The position numbers and the translations under genes were made by a program. From CBDDEH01 sp965226865 (lineage in GTDB: Bacteria > Chloroflexota > Dehalococcoidia > Lucifugimonadales > JAGWBF01), in contig CBDDEH010000003.1 in the NCBI GenBank assembly GCA_965226865.1, positions 806,001-870,000 on the forward strand: 64,000 nt of DNA. The letters are read 5' to 3'. Position 1 is the first letter of the stretch. Each line of letters begins with the position of its first letter. Below the pieces are notes generated by a model, which saw only the letters and a program-made list of their open reading frames with translations, was not told the DNA's origin and ran no database searches. Of this stretch, positions 16,731 to 25,566 are shown one piece after another.

Positions 16731-16759
16731 TTGACACCCGATAACTACGGTTCTATTCT
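16731..16759 (+). promoter_or_regulatory. Sigma-70-type promoter upstream of the isochorismatase-like gene
   Basis: TTGACA at 16731-16736 and TATTCT at 16754-16759 are separated by 17 bases. The site lies 38 bases upstream of the probable ATG at 16797 and in the gap between divergent genes, where a promoter is expected. Confidence 0.55.
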
Positions 16760-16796
16760 ACTTACAAAGCTTGATCGCCTTACACGGGACATTATT

Positions 16797-17434
16797 ATGG
16801 CGCAAATTGGCACAATTGAGTTCGACCCAACTAAGATAGCATTGCTGGTAGTGGACATGCAGAATGCCTTTCTGAATCACAGAGGCTCTCACGGCAAGCT
16901 AGGACTTGACACTACCCTTCTCGAGAAAACTATCGGGCCGGTCAAGGCTCTCGTGGACGCCTGCCATGAGGCAAAAATCCCCGTGATTTTCACTCGGGCA
17001 TGTGGCGCTCCGATTACAAAGACGGAGGGCGTTTGCTCGATATATTCCCCGCTCTACGAGAAGTTAGCAGTATGGTAGCTGGCACCTGGGACGTTGAGAT
17101 TGACTCGCGAATAGGCGTGGAGCCTGACGATTTCATAGTAGACAAGCCCAGGTATAGCGCCTTCTACAACACCAACCTGGAAGTGATCCTACGCGGGTTG
17201 AAGGTGGATACCTTGATCGTTTGTGGGGTTACTACCGAAATGTGCGTTGAGTCTACCATCCGTGACGCCTTTTTCAGGGACTTCCAAATAGTAGTCCCTC
17301 AAGATGCTGTGGCGTCGGAAGACTCTAGCCGACATACCAACAGCCTCAACACAATTCAACATGGATTTGGGACGATCAGCACTGTATCTGAGGTGATTGA
17401 AGCTATCAGCGGAGCTCCGGTTGCTAACATGTAG
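16797..17434 (+). pseudogene. Isochorismatase-like cysteine hydrolase, frameshifted
   Basis: The first frame reads MAQIGTIEFDPTKIALLVVD and MQNAFLNHRGSHGK, containing the catalytic Asp of the isochorismatase superfamily, up to KIPVIFTR. Around 16995-17030 the frame loses one base, and the next frame continues DYKDGGRLLDIFPALREV and GVTTEMCVESTIRDAF, with the catalytic Cys. Joined, the protein would be about 212 residues, normal for the family, which hydrolyses amides or vinyl ethers through Asp-Lys-Cys. It lies directly upstream of an amidohydrolase gene. Sequencing error could explain the shift. Confidence 0.82.
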
Positions 17435-17481
17435 GCGTCGGTGCTGAAGTTTGGGTAGTCCAAAAAACAAGGAGAGCTGGG

Positions 17482-18603
17482 ATGGGAAACTATAGACTGA
17501 TATCTGGGGACGACCACGTTTCGGAGCCGGTAGACCTCTGGACCAGCAGGGTAGAATCCAGGTTTAAGGACCGGGCCCCTCATATCGTAAGGATAGAGGA
17601 TGGAAGTGACTGGTGGTACACCGACGGTAGCAAAGGTATTCCTGTGGTAGCGGCATCTCAGGCTGGAGTCAGGTTCGACGACATCGACAAGCTCTCGCAA
17701 CAGGGCAAGGTAGAGGATGTGCCAGCCGGAGCGTACGACCCCGATGCCCGAATTGTCGATATGGACCTGGACGGTATTTACGCCAGCGTCATCTATGCCA
17801 ATCAGGGGCTCTTGCTGTACACCGTACCCGATACTGAGCTTCTCCATGCCCTTTTCAGGCCATACAACGATTGGCTCGCAGAATACTGTCAGACCCATCC
17901 CAAACGACTAATTGGGATCGCGATGACCCTACTCGACGACATTGAATGGGGCGTGAGGGAACTGGAACGTTGTCACAAGCTGGGATATACGGGAGCGATG
18001 ATACCTGTGTACCCAACGCCAGACAGGCCATACCACCTCCTAGAGTATGAGCCCTTCTGGGCGGCCGCTGAGGACTTAGGAATGGCTATCTCTCTGCACA
18101 TCGGCACTCTCCGCCACAGCGGCCTTGCGACGCTGACCGATTTTGAGAACGTAACCCCTGACTATTTCTGCAATACCGACTACTGGGTAAGGCAGTCCAT
18201 TTGCCAGATGATCATGGGAGGCGTGTTCGAACGGCATCCCAACCTTCAGATAGGCTCAATCGAAAACGAAGCGGCATGGGGCGCTCTTCTAGCGGTTAAT
18301 ATGGACTATACCTACACCCAGAGGAACCAGCTGCCCCACTGGCACCGGTACAAGGAAGACATGCTCCCAAGCGATTATTTCAGACGCAACGTGTTCCTGG
18401 GCTTCCAAGAGGACGCCCTGGGCATTCAGTTGAGGGAGCATATCGGAATCAATAGTTTGCAGTGGGGCTCAGACTATCCTCACATCGAGTCCACATTCCC
18501 GAGAAGCCAGGAGATTTTGGATGAGATCCTGGCAGATTGCAGTGAGGATGAGAAGGCGCAGATTGCGGGCGGCAACGCAGCCAGGATATATCATATAGAC
18601 TAA
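17482..18603 (+). CDS. ACMSD-type amidohydrolase (Amidohydro_2), copy 1
   Basis: The 373-residue protein opens MGNYRLISGDDHVSEPVDLW and belongs to the amidohydrolase-2 family of metal-dependent hydrolases and decarboxylases. Recognisable family segments are GYTGAMIPVYPTPDRPYHL, AISLHIGTLRH (metal-ligand His) and LQWGSDYPHIESTFPRSQ (catalytic Asp). The N-terminal HxH metal motif is replaced by DDH, as in the two paralogues at 29.4 and 30.5 kb. Likely reactions are decarboxylation or ring/amide hydrolysis. An AAGGAGAG site precedes the ATG. The last 84 bases are part of a segment duplicated at 24730. Confidence 0.87.
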   Translation: MGNYRLISGDDHVSEPVDLWTSRVESRFKDRAPHIVRIEDGSDWWYTDGSKGIPVVAASQAGVRFDDIDKLSQQGKVEDVPAGAYDPDARIVDMDLDGIYASVIYANQGLLLYTVPDTELLHALFRPYNDWLAEYCQTHPKRLIGIAMTLLDDIEWGVRELERCHKLGYTGAMIPVYPTPDRPYHLLEYEPFWAAAEDLGMAISLHIGTLRHSGLATLTDFENVTPDYFCNTDYWVRQSICQMIMGGVFERHPNLQIGSIENEAAWGALLAVNMDYTYTQRNQLPHWHRYKEDMLPSDYFRRNVFLGFQEDALGIQLREHIGINSLQWGSDYPHIESTFPRSQEILDEILADCSEDEKAQIAGGNAARIYHID

Positions 18604-18982
18604 GAAGACTTGGTCAAGGAGGATTCATGGACGGTCGCTACTCTCCCGGTCTGCTTTATTGCTATACAAGCTGCACGGACCCATCGAAAGACTCAGAGTT
18701 CAACCATTGGTACAACCATATGCATGTGCCGGACGTTACCGGGCACGGTGCTTTTATCCATGGTACCCGCTACAAGATTATCGACCCTCCACCCGGCCAT
18801 CCAGCGTACCTTTGTACCTACGAAAACAATTGGGAGAGCGTATCCCAAGCATGGGATTCTCGGCTAGAGGACGCTGGCCGGTTAACTAAGTTAGACCGTC
18901 AAAGTCCGGTCCTCATGATAGACCTTGCCGGGCCGTACAAGAAGATAGGTGGTGAATTCCGAGCTGCGAGCCGTCCGGTGAG
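18520..18982. repeat. Recent 463-bp duplicated segment, copy A
   Basis: This segment, covering the last 84 bases of the amidohydrolase gene and the first half of the EthD-like gene, is repeated at 24730-25192 with one mismatch that I could find (AGGATAT against AGGGTAT). Identity falls sharply beyond both ends: the downstream genes continue as clearly diverged paralogues. That pattern points to recent copying or gene conversion. Confidence 0.9.
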
Positions 18983-19331
18983 GGGAATCATGGCGGTAAT
19001 GGTCAACTGTCCCGATCCTTCACGAGACGAGGAGTTCAACGACTGGTTCAACGATGTTCACATCCCAGACGTTTTGGATACCGGGTTGTTCCACACGGCC
19101 TATCGTTTTGAAGCAGTCGAGCCCGACAGACACGTCCGCCGGTCAGACTGGGGAAAAGCCACTAGGGCCCAATATCTGATCATCTATGAGACCGACTCCG
19201 ACGAGCCGGACAAAGCGATCCCTGAGATTGCGAAATATGCGTCCGAGTGGAAGAAACAGGGCCGGATCCCTGACGGACTGCTAGAACCGGTTTACCGAGT
19301 TACCGCTCGCCGCATCTGGCCTACCGTTTAG
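18627..19331 (+). CDS. Tandem EthD-like dimeric alpha/beta-barrel protein, copy 1
   Basis: The 234-residue protein contains two similar halves. Each has the EthD-type helix motif: FNHWYNHMHVPDVTGHG in the first and FNDWFNDVHIPDVLDTG in the second. The duplicated ferredoxin-like fold would make a pseudo-dimeric barrel in one chain. Such proteins often accompany ring-cleaving or oxidising enzymes, but no reaction is established. It lies 23 bases after the amidohydrolase gene, with an AAGGAGG site, so the two are likely co-transcribed. A hairpin terminator follows. A paralogue with an identical N-terminal half is at 24837. Confidence 0.82.
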   Translation: MDGRYSPGLLYCYTSCTDPSKDSEFNHWYNHMHVPDVTGHGAFIHGTRYKIIDPPPGHPAYLCTYENNWESVSQAWDSRLEDAGRLTKLDRQSPVLMIDLAGPYKKIGGEFRAASRPVRGIMAVMVNCPDPSRDEEFNDWFNDVHIPDVLDTGLFHTAYRFEAVEPDRHVRRSDWGKATRAQYLIIYETDSDEPDKAIPEIAKYASEWKKQGRIPDGLLEPVYRVTARRIWPTV

Positions 19332-19354
19332 CGAACAGTAGATTCTGGTAATCA

Positions 19355-19384
19355 AGAGCGGCACGATGACTATCGTGCCGCTCT
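19355..19384 (+). terminator. Hairpin terminator after the EthD-like gene
   Basis: AGAGCGGCACGAT and its perfect complement ATCGTGCCGCTCT flank a four-base loop, giving a 13-bp stem 24 bases after the stop codon. The following bases are only weakly T-rich. The same stem sequence recurs at 25567 after the paralogous gene. Confidence 0.7.
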
Positions 19385-19445
19385 GCGTTCTGGCGGAGAA
19401 ACCCGCTAGTGGATATGTATACTGACCACGAGGAGGGTCAAAGCC

Positions 19446-20270
19446 ATGCCTAAAATGCGCACAGACGATGGAGTGGAGCTCAACTACCGCATGGACGACT
19501 TCCGGGACCCTTGGATCAACGAGCCAGGAGACACCATCATTATGTCCCACGCGTTCTCCAGGAGCATGAAATTTTGGACACAGTGGGTACCCGCGCTATC
19601 TCGGAAATACAGGGTCCTGCGCTACGACGTTAGGGGATGCGGGGAGTCCTCTGCGCCCCCAGAGGGTGCTACCTGGTCCGCCGATCGTATGGCCAGGGAC
19701 GCCTTAAATCTTATCGATCATTTGGACATCGAGAAGGTCCACTGGGTAGGTTGGGGTTCTGGTGGAATCTGGGGCAAAGTTTTCGCCATCAACCACCCCG
19801 ATAGAATCAAGAGCCTCACCCTGGTAAACACACCCTCTGCAATGACGACACGTAGCCTGACGACCCTGGGCGAACTAAGGGACCGGGGGTCTGAGGCCAT
19901 AAATAAGATTGGGTTCAAACAATGGCTGGAGCAATCAAACACCGGCCGCATGGAGCCATCGTTGGCGGATGCCCAGATGGTGGAGTGGCACACTGTTGAG
20001 CAGTCAAAAACCCCGACGGAGGTCGCGGTGGCCACCCTACGGATCCTGGAGACGCTGGATCTATCAGGAAAGTACCCCATGATAAAGGCGCCCACTTTGA
20101 TGATGGTGGGCGACCGGTTCCACAACGCCCCCTTGAATGAACAGGCCGAGGTCCGCAATGAGATTCCCAACGCAAGACTGGTGGTATTCCCCGACATAGG
20201 GGGAGGGATCCAGCTCCTAATACCCGACCGATGCACAGCTGAACTGCTCAGGTTCCTGGATACTATGTAA
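19446..20270 (+). CDS. Alpha/beta hydrolase with GWGSGG elbow
   Basis: The 274-residue protein shows the fold from DTIIMSHAFSRSMKFWTQW through YDVRGCGESSAPPEGATW. The elbow reads VHWVGWGSGGIWGKVFA. If aligned to GxSxG, the nucleophile position holds Gly and the Ser is one residue later, which is unusual. The later loop APTLMMVGDRFHNAPL carries the acid region, while the expected catalytic His near the C-terminus is not obvious (FPDIGGGIQL). It is similar in layout to 3-oxoadipate enol-lactonases. A CGAGGAGGGTC site precedes the ATG. It is convergent with the cupin gene. Confidence 0.8.
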   Translation: MPKMRTDDGVELNYRMDDFRDPWINEPGDTIIMSHAFSRSMKFWTQWVPALSRKYRVLRYDVRGCGESSAPPEGATWSADRMARDALNLIDHLDIEKVHWVGWGSGGIWGKVFAINHPDRIKSLTLVNTPSAMTTRSLTTLGELRDRGSEAINKIGFKQWLEQSNTGRMEPSLADAQMVEWHTVEQSKTPTEVAVATLRILETLDLSGKYPMIKAPTLMMVGDRFHNAPLNEQAEVRNEIPNARLVVFPDIGGGIQLLIPDRCTAELLRFLDTM

Positions 20271-20275
20271 GCCGC

Positions 20276-20614
20276 CTAGTCTGGCAACAGCGGCAGATTA
20301 AGGGCGAACCGGGTTTCAGAGCGATTCCTCATTAGGTGGCCCCGACCGGTGAGGTCCTCAGCCACCAATGCGTCTCCGGGAACCAGGACCCGTTTACCCC
20401 CGTCGGTGGTCTCATACTCCACGGCTCCCGACATTACAACCACGATCTGGCGATGATGGACGGGGCGAAAATCATGAAAGGAGTCAGGCGGAAGCGGGCT
20501 CAGCCTTATTGGGCCACCCCCGATGCGCGGCAAGAGCGCAGTGAGTCGGTCCGGAGTCAAGTCCTCGAAATGGGACTCACCATCGTCACTGGCGTAGACT
20601 CGCACAATTTGCAT
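20276..20614 (-). CDS. Small cupin protein
   Basis: The product begins MQIVRVYASDDGESHFEDL and is about 112 residues. The cupin strands are visible in PVHHRQIVVVMSGAVEYETT, with part of the metal-binding motif (HH, later H in GRGHLMRN), and LVPGDALVAEDLTG. Single cupins may be sugar- or dioxygenase-like or simply ligand-binding; nothing more specific can be said. A longer frame extends to 20662, but its start has no ribosome-binding site either, so the N-terminus is uncertain. It overlaps the neighbourhood of the convergent hydrolase stop by only 5 bases. Confidence 0.7.
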   Translation of the reverse strand: MQIVRVYASDDGESHFEDLTPDRLTALLPRIGGGPIRLSPLPPDSFHDFRPVHHRQIVVVMSGAVEYETTDGGKRVLVPGDALVAEDLTGRGHLMRNRSETRFALNLPLLPD

Positions 20615-20729
20615 AGTCGGCGGCTTGACCTCAATAAAGTTTGAGGAATCTAGATACAACACTCGTTAGATTGCTGGTCGCGCCACCTAGGCGATAGATC
20701 AGAAGCTATCCGAGCGTCACACGAAGTTA

Positions 20730-20760
20730 CGGCCCAAAGGCGGTCGGTGCCTTTGGGCCG
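20730..20760 (-). terminator. Hairpin between the cupin and substrate-binding protein genes
   Basis: CGGCCCAAAGGC and GCCTTTGGGCCG form a perfect 12-bp stem around a seven-base loop. It lies 58 bases beyond the stop codon of the minus-strand lipoprotein gene, in a position to end its transcript. There is no long T-run, so it may instead stabilise the 3' end. Confidence 0.6.
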
Positions 20761-20818
20761 CTTTCAAGGTCTTACCAAACTCTCGGCTCTCCACCCAAAG
20801 CCGAGCGGACCTCATCAT

Positions 20819-22603
20819 CTAGTTCTTCATCGCTGTTACGTGTTCCAGGTCCCGCAAGCCTCGGATCCCTGTCGTCGTATAATCAGCCACGACGTTGGGG
20901 TTGAGAACGAAGCTTGGCAGCAGCCAGAACAATGGAGCCATCGCATAGTCGTCGTAGACGATGTTTCCTATCTCCCGGAGGATCTCATCACGCTTGTCGA
21001 AGTCAGTCTCCGGCTTTAACTGCTCGATCAGGTCGTCTACGACTTTATTCTCATAGAAGGGGCAGCAGAAACCATTGACACTGTTGTAGTAAACGATGAC
21101 CTGGAAGGGGTCCGGGAACGGGTCATTAGCGTTGGTTCGGACCATACCGCCGAGGGTCCCGTCAAACACACGCCCCACGAACACGGAGAACTCCGGTTCC
21201 TCTACTCTTATATTCACACCAATCTCGGCCCACATGGCCGCGATGGCCTCGGCTATATCTTGGAGCTGGGGTAGCTCCGGCTTAGTGAAAACAGGATACA
21301 CGGTCTGGGACCAGTCAAGCGGGTGTCCGAGCTCGTCCTCAACCTCTTTCAGTAACTGCTTGGCAAGCTCGGGATTATACCCATAATGGTTTTCGTAGTC
21401 TGTCTCCCACCGCGGGTCCCAACCACGCAGCGAGGGATGGAACTGGGCCACAGGCATTCTCTCCCCATTGCCAGCCAGCAGTGTGTCCAGTATCTCCTGC
21501 CGGTCTATGGCATGGTTTAGGGCCTTTCGCACCTTCACATGAACCCAGGGGACCTCGTCAACGTCGTGGAAGACATCGGAGTAGGGCAAGTCCGGGTGCT
21601 CTCCCTTCCGCACGCTCCCTTCCGGTATCTCCTTGAAGAACAGGCCGCCGAAATCGGTATGTAGGGACAAGGTCGGGGTCGTGCCGAAGATCTGCACCAT
21701 GCCGCCCGCCAAAGCCGTTGACTCCAGGTCCGGGGGTATTCTTGTCATATGAGCTCCATCGGTCAGTAGCATGGCGAGCCTGACGGCGTGCTCAGTGGAG
21801 AAGAGGAGTTCAAGTTCGGGAAAATCGGGGGTGACCCGGTAGTGCTCGTAAGGCACACGCTCGAAGAGATTACGCGCGCCCTGCTCCGTCTCTTTCAACT
21901 GGTATGCATTGGTCCCAACAAGGTCTGCCTCAACGCCGGCCTGACCGCCCTGGTCGAACTGGGCCTTGCTCATTATCAGGTTGAACCAACGGTTGGAGAC
22001 GATAATATGGGTATCTATCTGAGTCGCCGGTAGATGGAAATTGATCGTGTAGTCGTCGACTATTTCCGTATTGGGCACCACGCTATCTTTGAAGAACCCC
22101 GTGTGAATCGACATGGACTCCTCTCTGCCATGACGAACCGCTGTGTGCAGCACATCGGCAGCGGTGAACTCGCCAAAGCCCTTGTGCCACTGGACACCCT
22201 TTTGCAGCTTGAATGTCCATTCCTTCAGGTCGGGGCCAAAACTCCAGCTTTCCGCCAACATCGGTACATATACTCCGTCTTCATCGTACCTGACCAGGGC
22301 TTCGTAGGCCGGCAAGAACTGGGGTGCCATGTCGGTTATCAGTACGGGGTCATTGCCAAACCGCTCGATGGACACGGCTACCTTGAGGCGGTTCACCACC
22401 GGCGAACCAGCGGCTGGCCCAGGGGTGGGCGTAGGGGTAACGATCACAACCACGGTTTGGGGTACTGGCACCTCTTTGGTTACCTCAACTTCTTTGGTTA
22501 CTTCTACGATTTGAGGTGCTGGCGTCGCATCATCACCGCAGGCGACTGCTACCAATAACACGGCCACCAGGCCGGCCAAAACCCCTAGCAACGACATTCG
22601 CAT
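20819..22603 (-). CDS. ABC-transporter substrate-binding lipoprotein (SBP_bac_5), copy 1
   Basis: The protein has about 594 residues. It begins MRMSLLGVLAGLVAVLLVAV followed by ACGDD, a lipoprotein signal peptide with the lipidated Cys at about residue 23. A linker of EVTKEV repeats and TPTPTPG leads to a family-5 (DppA/OppA-type) solute-binding domain. Family features include ESWSFGPDLKEWTFKLQKGV and VRKALNHAIDRQEILDTLL. It would capture peptides or other organic solutes outside the membrane. No permease genes are adjacent. I chose 22603 because GGAGG lies 6 bases upstream. A -35/-10 pair sits about 60-90 bases further up. Confidence 0.92.
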   Translation of the reverse strand: MRMSLLGVLAGLVAVLLVAVACGDDATPAPQIVEVTKEVEVTKEVPVPQTVVVIVTPTPTPGPAAGSPVVNRLKVAVSIERFGNDPVLITDMAPQFLPAYEALVRYDEDGVYVPMLAESWSFGPDLKEWTFKLQKGVQWHKGFGEFTAADVLHTAVRHGREESMSIHTGFFKDSVVPNTEIVDDYTINFHLPATQIDTHIIVSNRWFNLIMSKAQFDQGGQAGVEADLVGTNAYQLKETEQGARNLFERVPYEHYRVTPDFPELELLFSTEHAVRLAMLLTDGAHMTRIPPDLESTALAGGMVQIFGTTPTLSLHTDFGGLFFKEIPEGSVRKGEHPDLPYSDVFHDVDEVPWVHVKVRKALNHAIDRQEILDTLLAGNGERMPVAQFHPSLRGWDPRWETDYENHYGYNPELAKQLLKEVEDELGHPLDWSQTVYPVFTKPELPQLQDIAEAIAAMWAEIGVNIRVEEPEFSVFVGRVFDGTLGGMVRTNANDPFPDPFQVIVYYNSVNGFCCPFYENKVVDDLIEQLKPETDFDKRDEILREIGNIVYDDYAMAPLFWLLPSFVLNPNVVADYTTTGIRGLRDLEHVTAMKN

Positions 22604-22663
22604 GACAGACCTCCAAACACGTTCCTGTTGTAAACCCACCAAGCGTCTACACGCAAACGCTAC

Positions 22664-22691
22664 ATTATGCACGCTTCAATTGGCCTGTCAA
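22664..22691 (-). promoter_or_regulatory. Sigma-70-type promoter for the first substrate-binding lipoprotein
   Basis: On the minus strand TTGACA (22691-22686) and CATAAT (22669-22664) are 16 bases apart. They lie about 60 bases upstream of the ATG at 22603. Confidence 0.55.
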
Positions 22692-22809
22692 CATTGAGAA
22701 ATTCTTCACAATGATCATCAGGATTTTCCGCCAGATTAGCCGAATTCCACCATAACCTGACATGAATGAACTATTCCGCATTTCATGTATTAGTGCCGCC
22801 GGCTCCGCA

Positions 22810-22837
22810 TTGACACCCCGAAGGGCCCTGCTACACT
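22810..22837 (+). promoter_or_regulatory. Sigma-70-type promoter for the SDR gene at 22907
   Basis: TTGACA at 22810-22815 and TACACT at 22832-22837 are separated by 16 bases, 69 bases before the SDR start codon. It is the only promoter-like pair I see in this gap reading rightwards. Confidence 0.5.
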
Positions 22838-22906
22838 GGTGTAATCATGAAGCCATGATCTCTTGCAGGCGTTGGGGTAGCTCAGGCGGAGGGTTGCGAG
22901 CGAGAC

Positions 22907-23662
22907 ATGGGAAGGCTGGATGGGAAGGTAGCGGTTATCAGCGGGGCTGCCAGGGGCCAGGGTGCCACCGAGGTGAGGCTATTCACTCGAGAGGGTGCTA
23001 AAGTCGTCTTTGGGGATGTCCTGCACCGACTGGGTGAAGAGGTGGAGGGAAAGATCAGGGAGGCGGGTGGCGATGCTACCTACCTCCCCATGGACGTAAC
23101 CAGAGCAGAGGACTGGCGCAGAGCCGTGGAGATGGCGGAAACCAAATACGGCAAGCTGGATATTCTAGTCAACAACGCCGGAATAAGCAGGGGGCCCTAT
23201 GTGGAAACTACCACCCTGGACACCTGGGAAGCGGTGATGGAGGTGAATGCAAAAGGGGTTTTTCTGGGCACTAAATATGCCATCCCTGCAATGCGCCGGG
23301 CCGACGGCGGCTCAATTGTCAACGTCGGATCCATTTCTGGGATGGTCGGCCTGGGAAAGGCAGCGTATACTGCATCCAAAGGGGCGGTTCGGGCCTTCAC
23401 CAAGGTCATCGCGATCCAGCACGCCAAAGACCAGATACGCTGTAACTCAATCCATGTGGGGCCCGTAGACACCCCGATGCTCCAGGAGTCCAGGGCAGAC
23501 CCCACTGTCCAGGTTGGGATCATCCTGGCACCCGAAATCCCGTTGGGCAGAGTCGGGACTACAGAAGATGTAGCCTACAGTGTAATCTATCTGGCCTCCG
23601 ACGAGGCTTCCTTCGTCACCGGTGCTGAACTGGTCATCGACGGCGGGGTAACCATTATGTAG
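22907..23662 (+). CDS. Short-chain dehydrogenase/reductase (SDR), copy 1
   Basis: The 251-residue classical SDR has a cofactor loop GAARGQGATEVRLF (normally TGxxxGIG, here slightly changed), the NNAGI motif at LDILVNNAGISRG, catalytic Ser in IVNVGSISGMVG and YTASKGA for the Tyr/Lys pair. Acidic GDVL after the second strand favours NAD(H). The C-terminal VTGAELVIDGG is typical. It oxidises or reduces an alcohol/ketone, in line with a catabolic cluster; the substrate is unknown. The next gene is a second SDR on the same strand. Confidence 0.9.
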   Translation: MGRLDGKVAVISGAARGQGATEVRLFTREGAKVVFGDVLHRLGEEVEGKIREAGGDATYLPMDVTRAEDWRRAVEMAETKYGKLDILVNNAGISRGPYVETTTLDTWEAVMEVNAKGVFLGTKYAIPAMRRADGGSIVNVGSISGMVGLGKAAYTASKGAVRAFTKVIAIQHAKDQIRCNSIHVGPVDTPMLQESRADPTVQVGIILAPEIPLGRVGTTEDVAYSVIYLASDEASFVTGAELVIDGGVTIM

Positions 23663-23791
23663 CCCAGCAAAGTCCAATAGGTTGACCCAATAGGTTGAAA
23701 TGTAATCAAGCCCTAGACCGGCGAAACTTATTCAAAAGCCCCAATCGTATCGAAGACATCTCTACACCCATGGTCTTAAAGGAGGTCCAAT

Positions 23792-24724
23792 TTGGGCAAA
23801 CTACTCGAAGGCCAAGTGGCTATCGTTACTGGAAGCGGCAGGGGGATTGGGCGGGCTATAGCTGGCCTGATGGCCCAGGAAGGCGCCAGCGTGGTGGTCA
23901 ACGACTTGGGAGGAACCTTGCATGGTGAAGATCGATCTGCTTCGGTGGCAGACCAAGCGGCATCCGAGATACAGGCCCAAGGCGGAAAGTCCCTCGCCAA
24001 CTACGAGGACATTTCGGACTTTAAGGGAGCCGAACGTCTGGTACAGTCCACACTGGATAGCTTTGGGAGACTGGACATACTCGTCAACAACGCGGGCATC
24101 ACGAAACATAACTGGCTGCATGACATGACCGAGGAAGAGTGGGACAGAGTCGTCGCGGTCATATTGAATGGCACCTTCAACTGCACCCGCCACGCATGTG
24201 TGCCAATGCGAGAGCAACGCTATGGGCGCATCGTCAATATTTCCTCTCCCGTTGGTGTGATACGGACTCCAAACCAGGCAGGCGGACGAAGAGTCAACTA
24301 CGGGGCAGCCAAGGGTGGCGTGTACGGCCTCACCAACGCCGCCTGTACCGAACTCGGGGTTTCTGGCATCACGATGAACATCATCCTGCCCGGCGGCGCC
24401 GATACCCGTATGTCTACGGCCTCACACACGACAGCTAGGGAAGCTTCAAAGGCAGAGGACCCCCTATCGATTGCGTTGGAGACTGGTATGACATCCAAGC
24501 GCATGACCCCACCCGAGGATCTAGCACCGTTGGCGGTATACCTCTGCACTAAGGAAGCGGGCTCTATAAACGGCCAGATATTCTACAGCTACGGAAATAC
24601 TTACTCTTGGTGCAAGCCTCTGGAGATATCGCGCCAGATCTTCAAAGAAAACTCCCGCTGGACTGTGGAGGAGCTGATCGAGGTGATGCCTCGGTCCTTA
24701 ACCCAGGGCATCGAGAATCGTTGA
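23792..24724 (+). CDS. SDR with extended C-terminus, copy 2
   Basis: The protein of 310 residues starts at a TTG placed 6 bases after AAAGGAGG. It has an intact TGSGRGIGRAIAGLMAQEGA loop, VNNAGITKHNWLHDMTEEEW, and the YGAAKGG catalytic Tyr/Lys. It resembles the SDR domain of multifunctional 3-hydroxyacyl-CoA dehydrogenases (NDLGG followed by an insert). An extra C-terminal tail of about 50 residues continues to SRWTVEELIEVMP. Five bases after its stop a duplicated segment from 18520 begins, so sequence downstream of this gene was replaced recently. Confidence 0.88.
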   Translation: MGKLLEGQVAIVTGSGRGIGRAIAGLMAQEGASVVVNDLGGTLHGEDRSASVADQAASEIQAQGGKSLANYEDISDFKGAERLVQSTLDSFGRLDILVNNAGITKHNWLHDMTEEEWDRVVAVILNGTFNCTRHACVPMREQRYGRIVNISSPVGVIRTPNQAGGRRVNYGAAKGGVYGLTNAACTELGVSGITMNIILPGGADTRMSTASHTTAREASKAEDPLSIALETGMTSKRMTPPEDLAPLAVYLCTKEAGSINGQIFYSYGNTYSWCKPLEISRQIFKENSRWTVEELIEVMPRSLTQGIENR

Positions 24725-24729
24725 ACCTT

Positions 24730-24813
24730 GATGAGATCCTGGCAGATTGCAGTGAGGATGAGAAGGCGCAGATTGCGGGCGGCAACGCAGCCAGGGTATA
24801 TCATATAGACTAA
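24730..24813 (+). pseudogene. Amidohydrolase 3'-end relic
   Basis: These 84 bases encode the last 27 residues of the amidohydrolase at 17482 and its stop codon, but they begin abruptly after the SDR stop. They are non-functional and mark where the duplicated cassette joined. Confidence 0.85.
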
Positions 24814-25192
24814 GAAGACTTGGTCAAGGAGGATTCATGGACGGTCGCTACTCTCCCGGTCTGCTTTATTGCTATACAAGCTGCACGGACCCATCGAAAG
24901 ACTCAGAGTTCAACCATTGGTACAACCATATGCATGTGCCGGACGTTACCGGGCACGGTGCTTTTATCCATGGTACCCGCTACAAGATTATCGACCCTCC
25001 ACCCGGCCATCCAGCGTACCTTTGTACCTACGAAAACAATTGGGAGAGCGTATCCCAAGCATGGGATTCTCGGCTAGAGGACGCTGGCCGGTTAACTAAG
25101 TTAGACCGTCAAAGTCCGGTCCTCATGATAGACCTTGCCGGGCCGTACAAGAAGATAGGTGGTGAATTCCGAGCTGCGAGCCGTCCGGTGAG
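24730..25192. repeat. Recent 463-bp duplicated segment, copy B
   Basis: This is the partner of 18520-18982. Its first 84 bases are a 28-codon tail of the amidohydrolase gene (LADCSEDEKAQIAGGNAAR) with no gene body in front, so they are a relic. The rest is the first half of the second EthD-like gene. Confidence 0.9.
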
Positions 25193-25541
25193 AGGAATCA
25201 TGGCATCGATGTTCGACTGCGCCGATCGGTCACGGGAAGAGGAGTTCAACGACTGGTACAACGATGTCCACATCCCAGATGTTTTGGCTACTGGCTTGTT
25301 CCACACGGCGTATCGTTTTGAGGTAGCGGAGCCGGACAGACATGTCCGCAGGAGCGACTGGGGCAAGGCCACCAGGGCGCAATACCTCACTATTTGTGAG
25401 ACCGACTCCAACCAGCCCGACAAGGCGGCCTCCGAGGTCAGTAAATTGTCAGCCGAGTGGAGGAACCAGGGCCGGTTCCCAGAAGGCATCGCGGAATCGG
25501 TTTACCAAATTACCGCCCGGCGAATCTGGCCTATTGTCTAG
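24837..25541 (+). CDS. Tandem EthD-like dimeric alpha/beta-barrel protein, copy 2
   Basis: This 234-residue protein has an N-terminal half identical to the copy at 18627 and a diverged C-terminal half (FNDWYNDVHIPDVLATG and later FEVAEPDRHVRRSDWGKA). Both EthD-like repeats are complete. It keeps the AAGGAGG site and start of the first copy because these lie in the duplicated segment. The mixed identity suggests gene conversion of the 5' half. The SDR genes precede it, and a hairpin with the same stem as that at 19355 follows. Confidence 0.82.
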   Translation: MDGRYSPGLLYCYTSCTDPSKDSEFNHWYNHMHVPDVTGHGAFIHGTRYKIIDPPPGHPAYLCTYENNWESVSQAWDSRLEDAGRLTKLDRQSPVLMIDLAGPYKKIGGEFRAASRPVRGIMASMFDCADRSREEEFNDWYNDVHIPDVLATGLFHTAYRFEVAEPDRHVRRSDWGKATRAQYLTICETDSNQPDKAASEVSKLSAEWRNQGRFPEGIAESVYQITARRIWPIV

Positions 25542-25566
25542 GCGGTAGCAGTAATCTCCCAAAATC

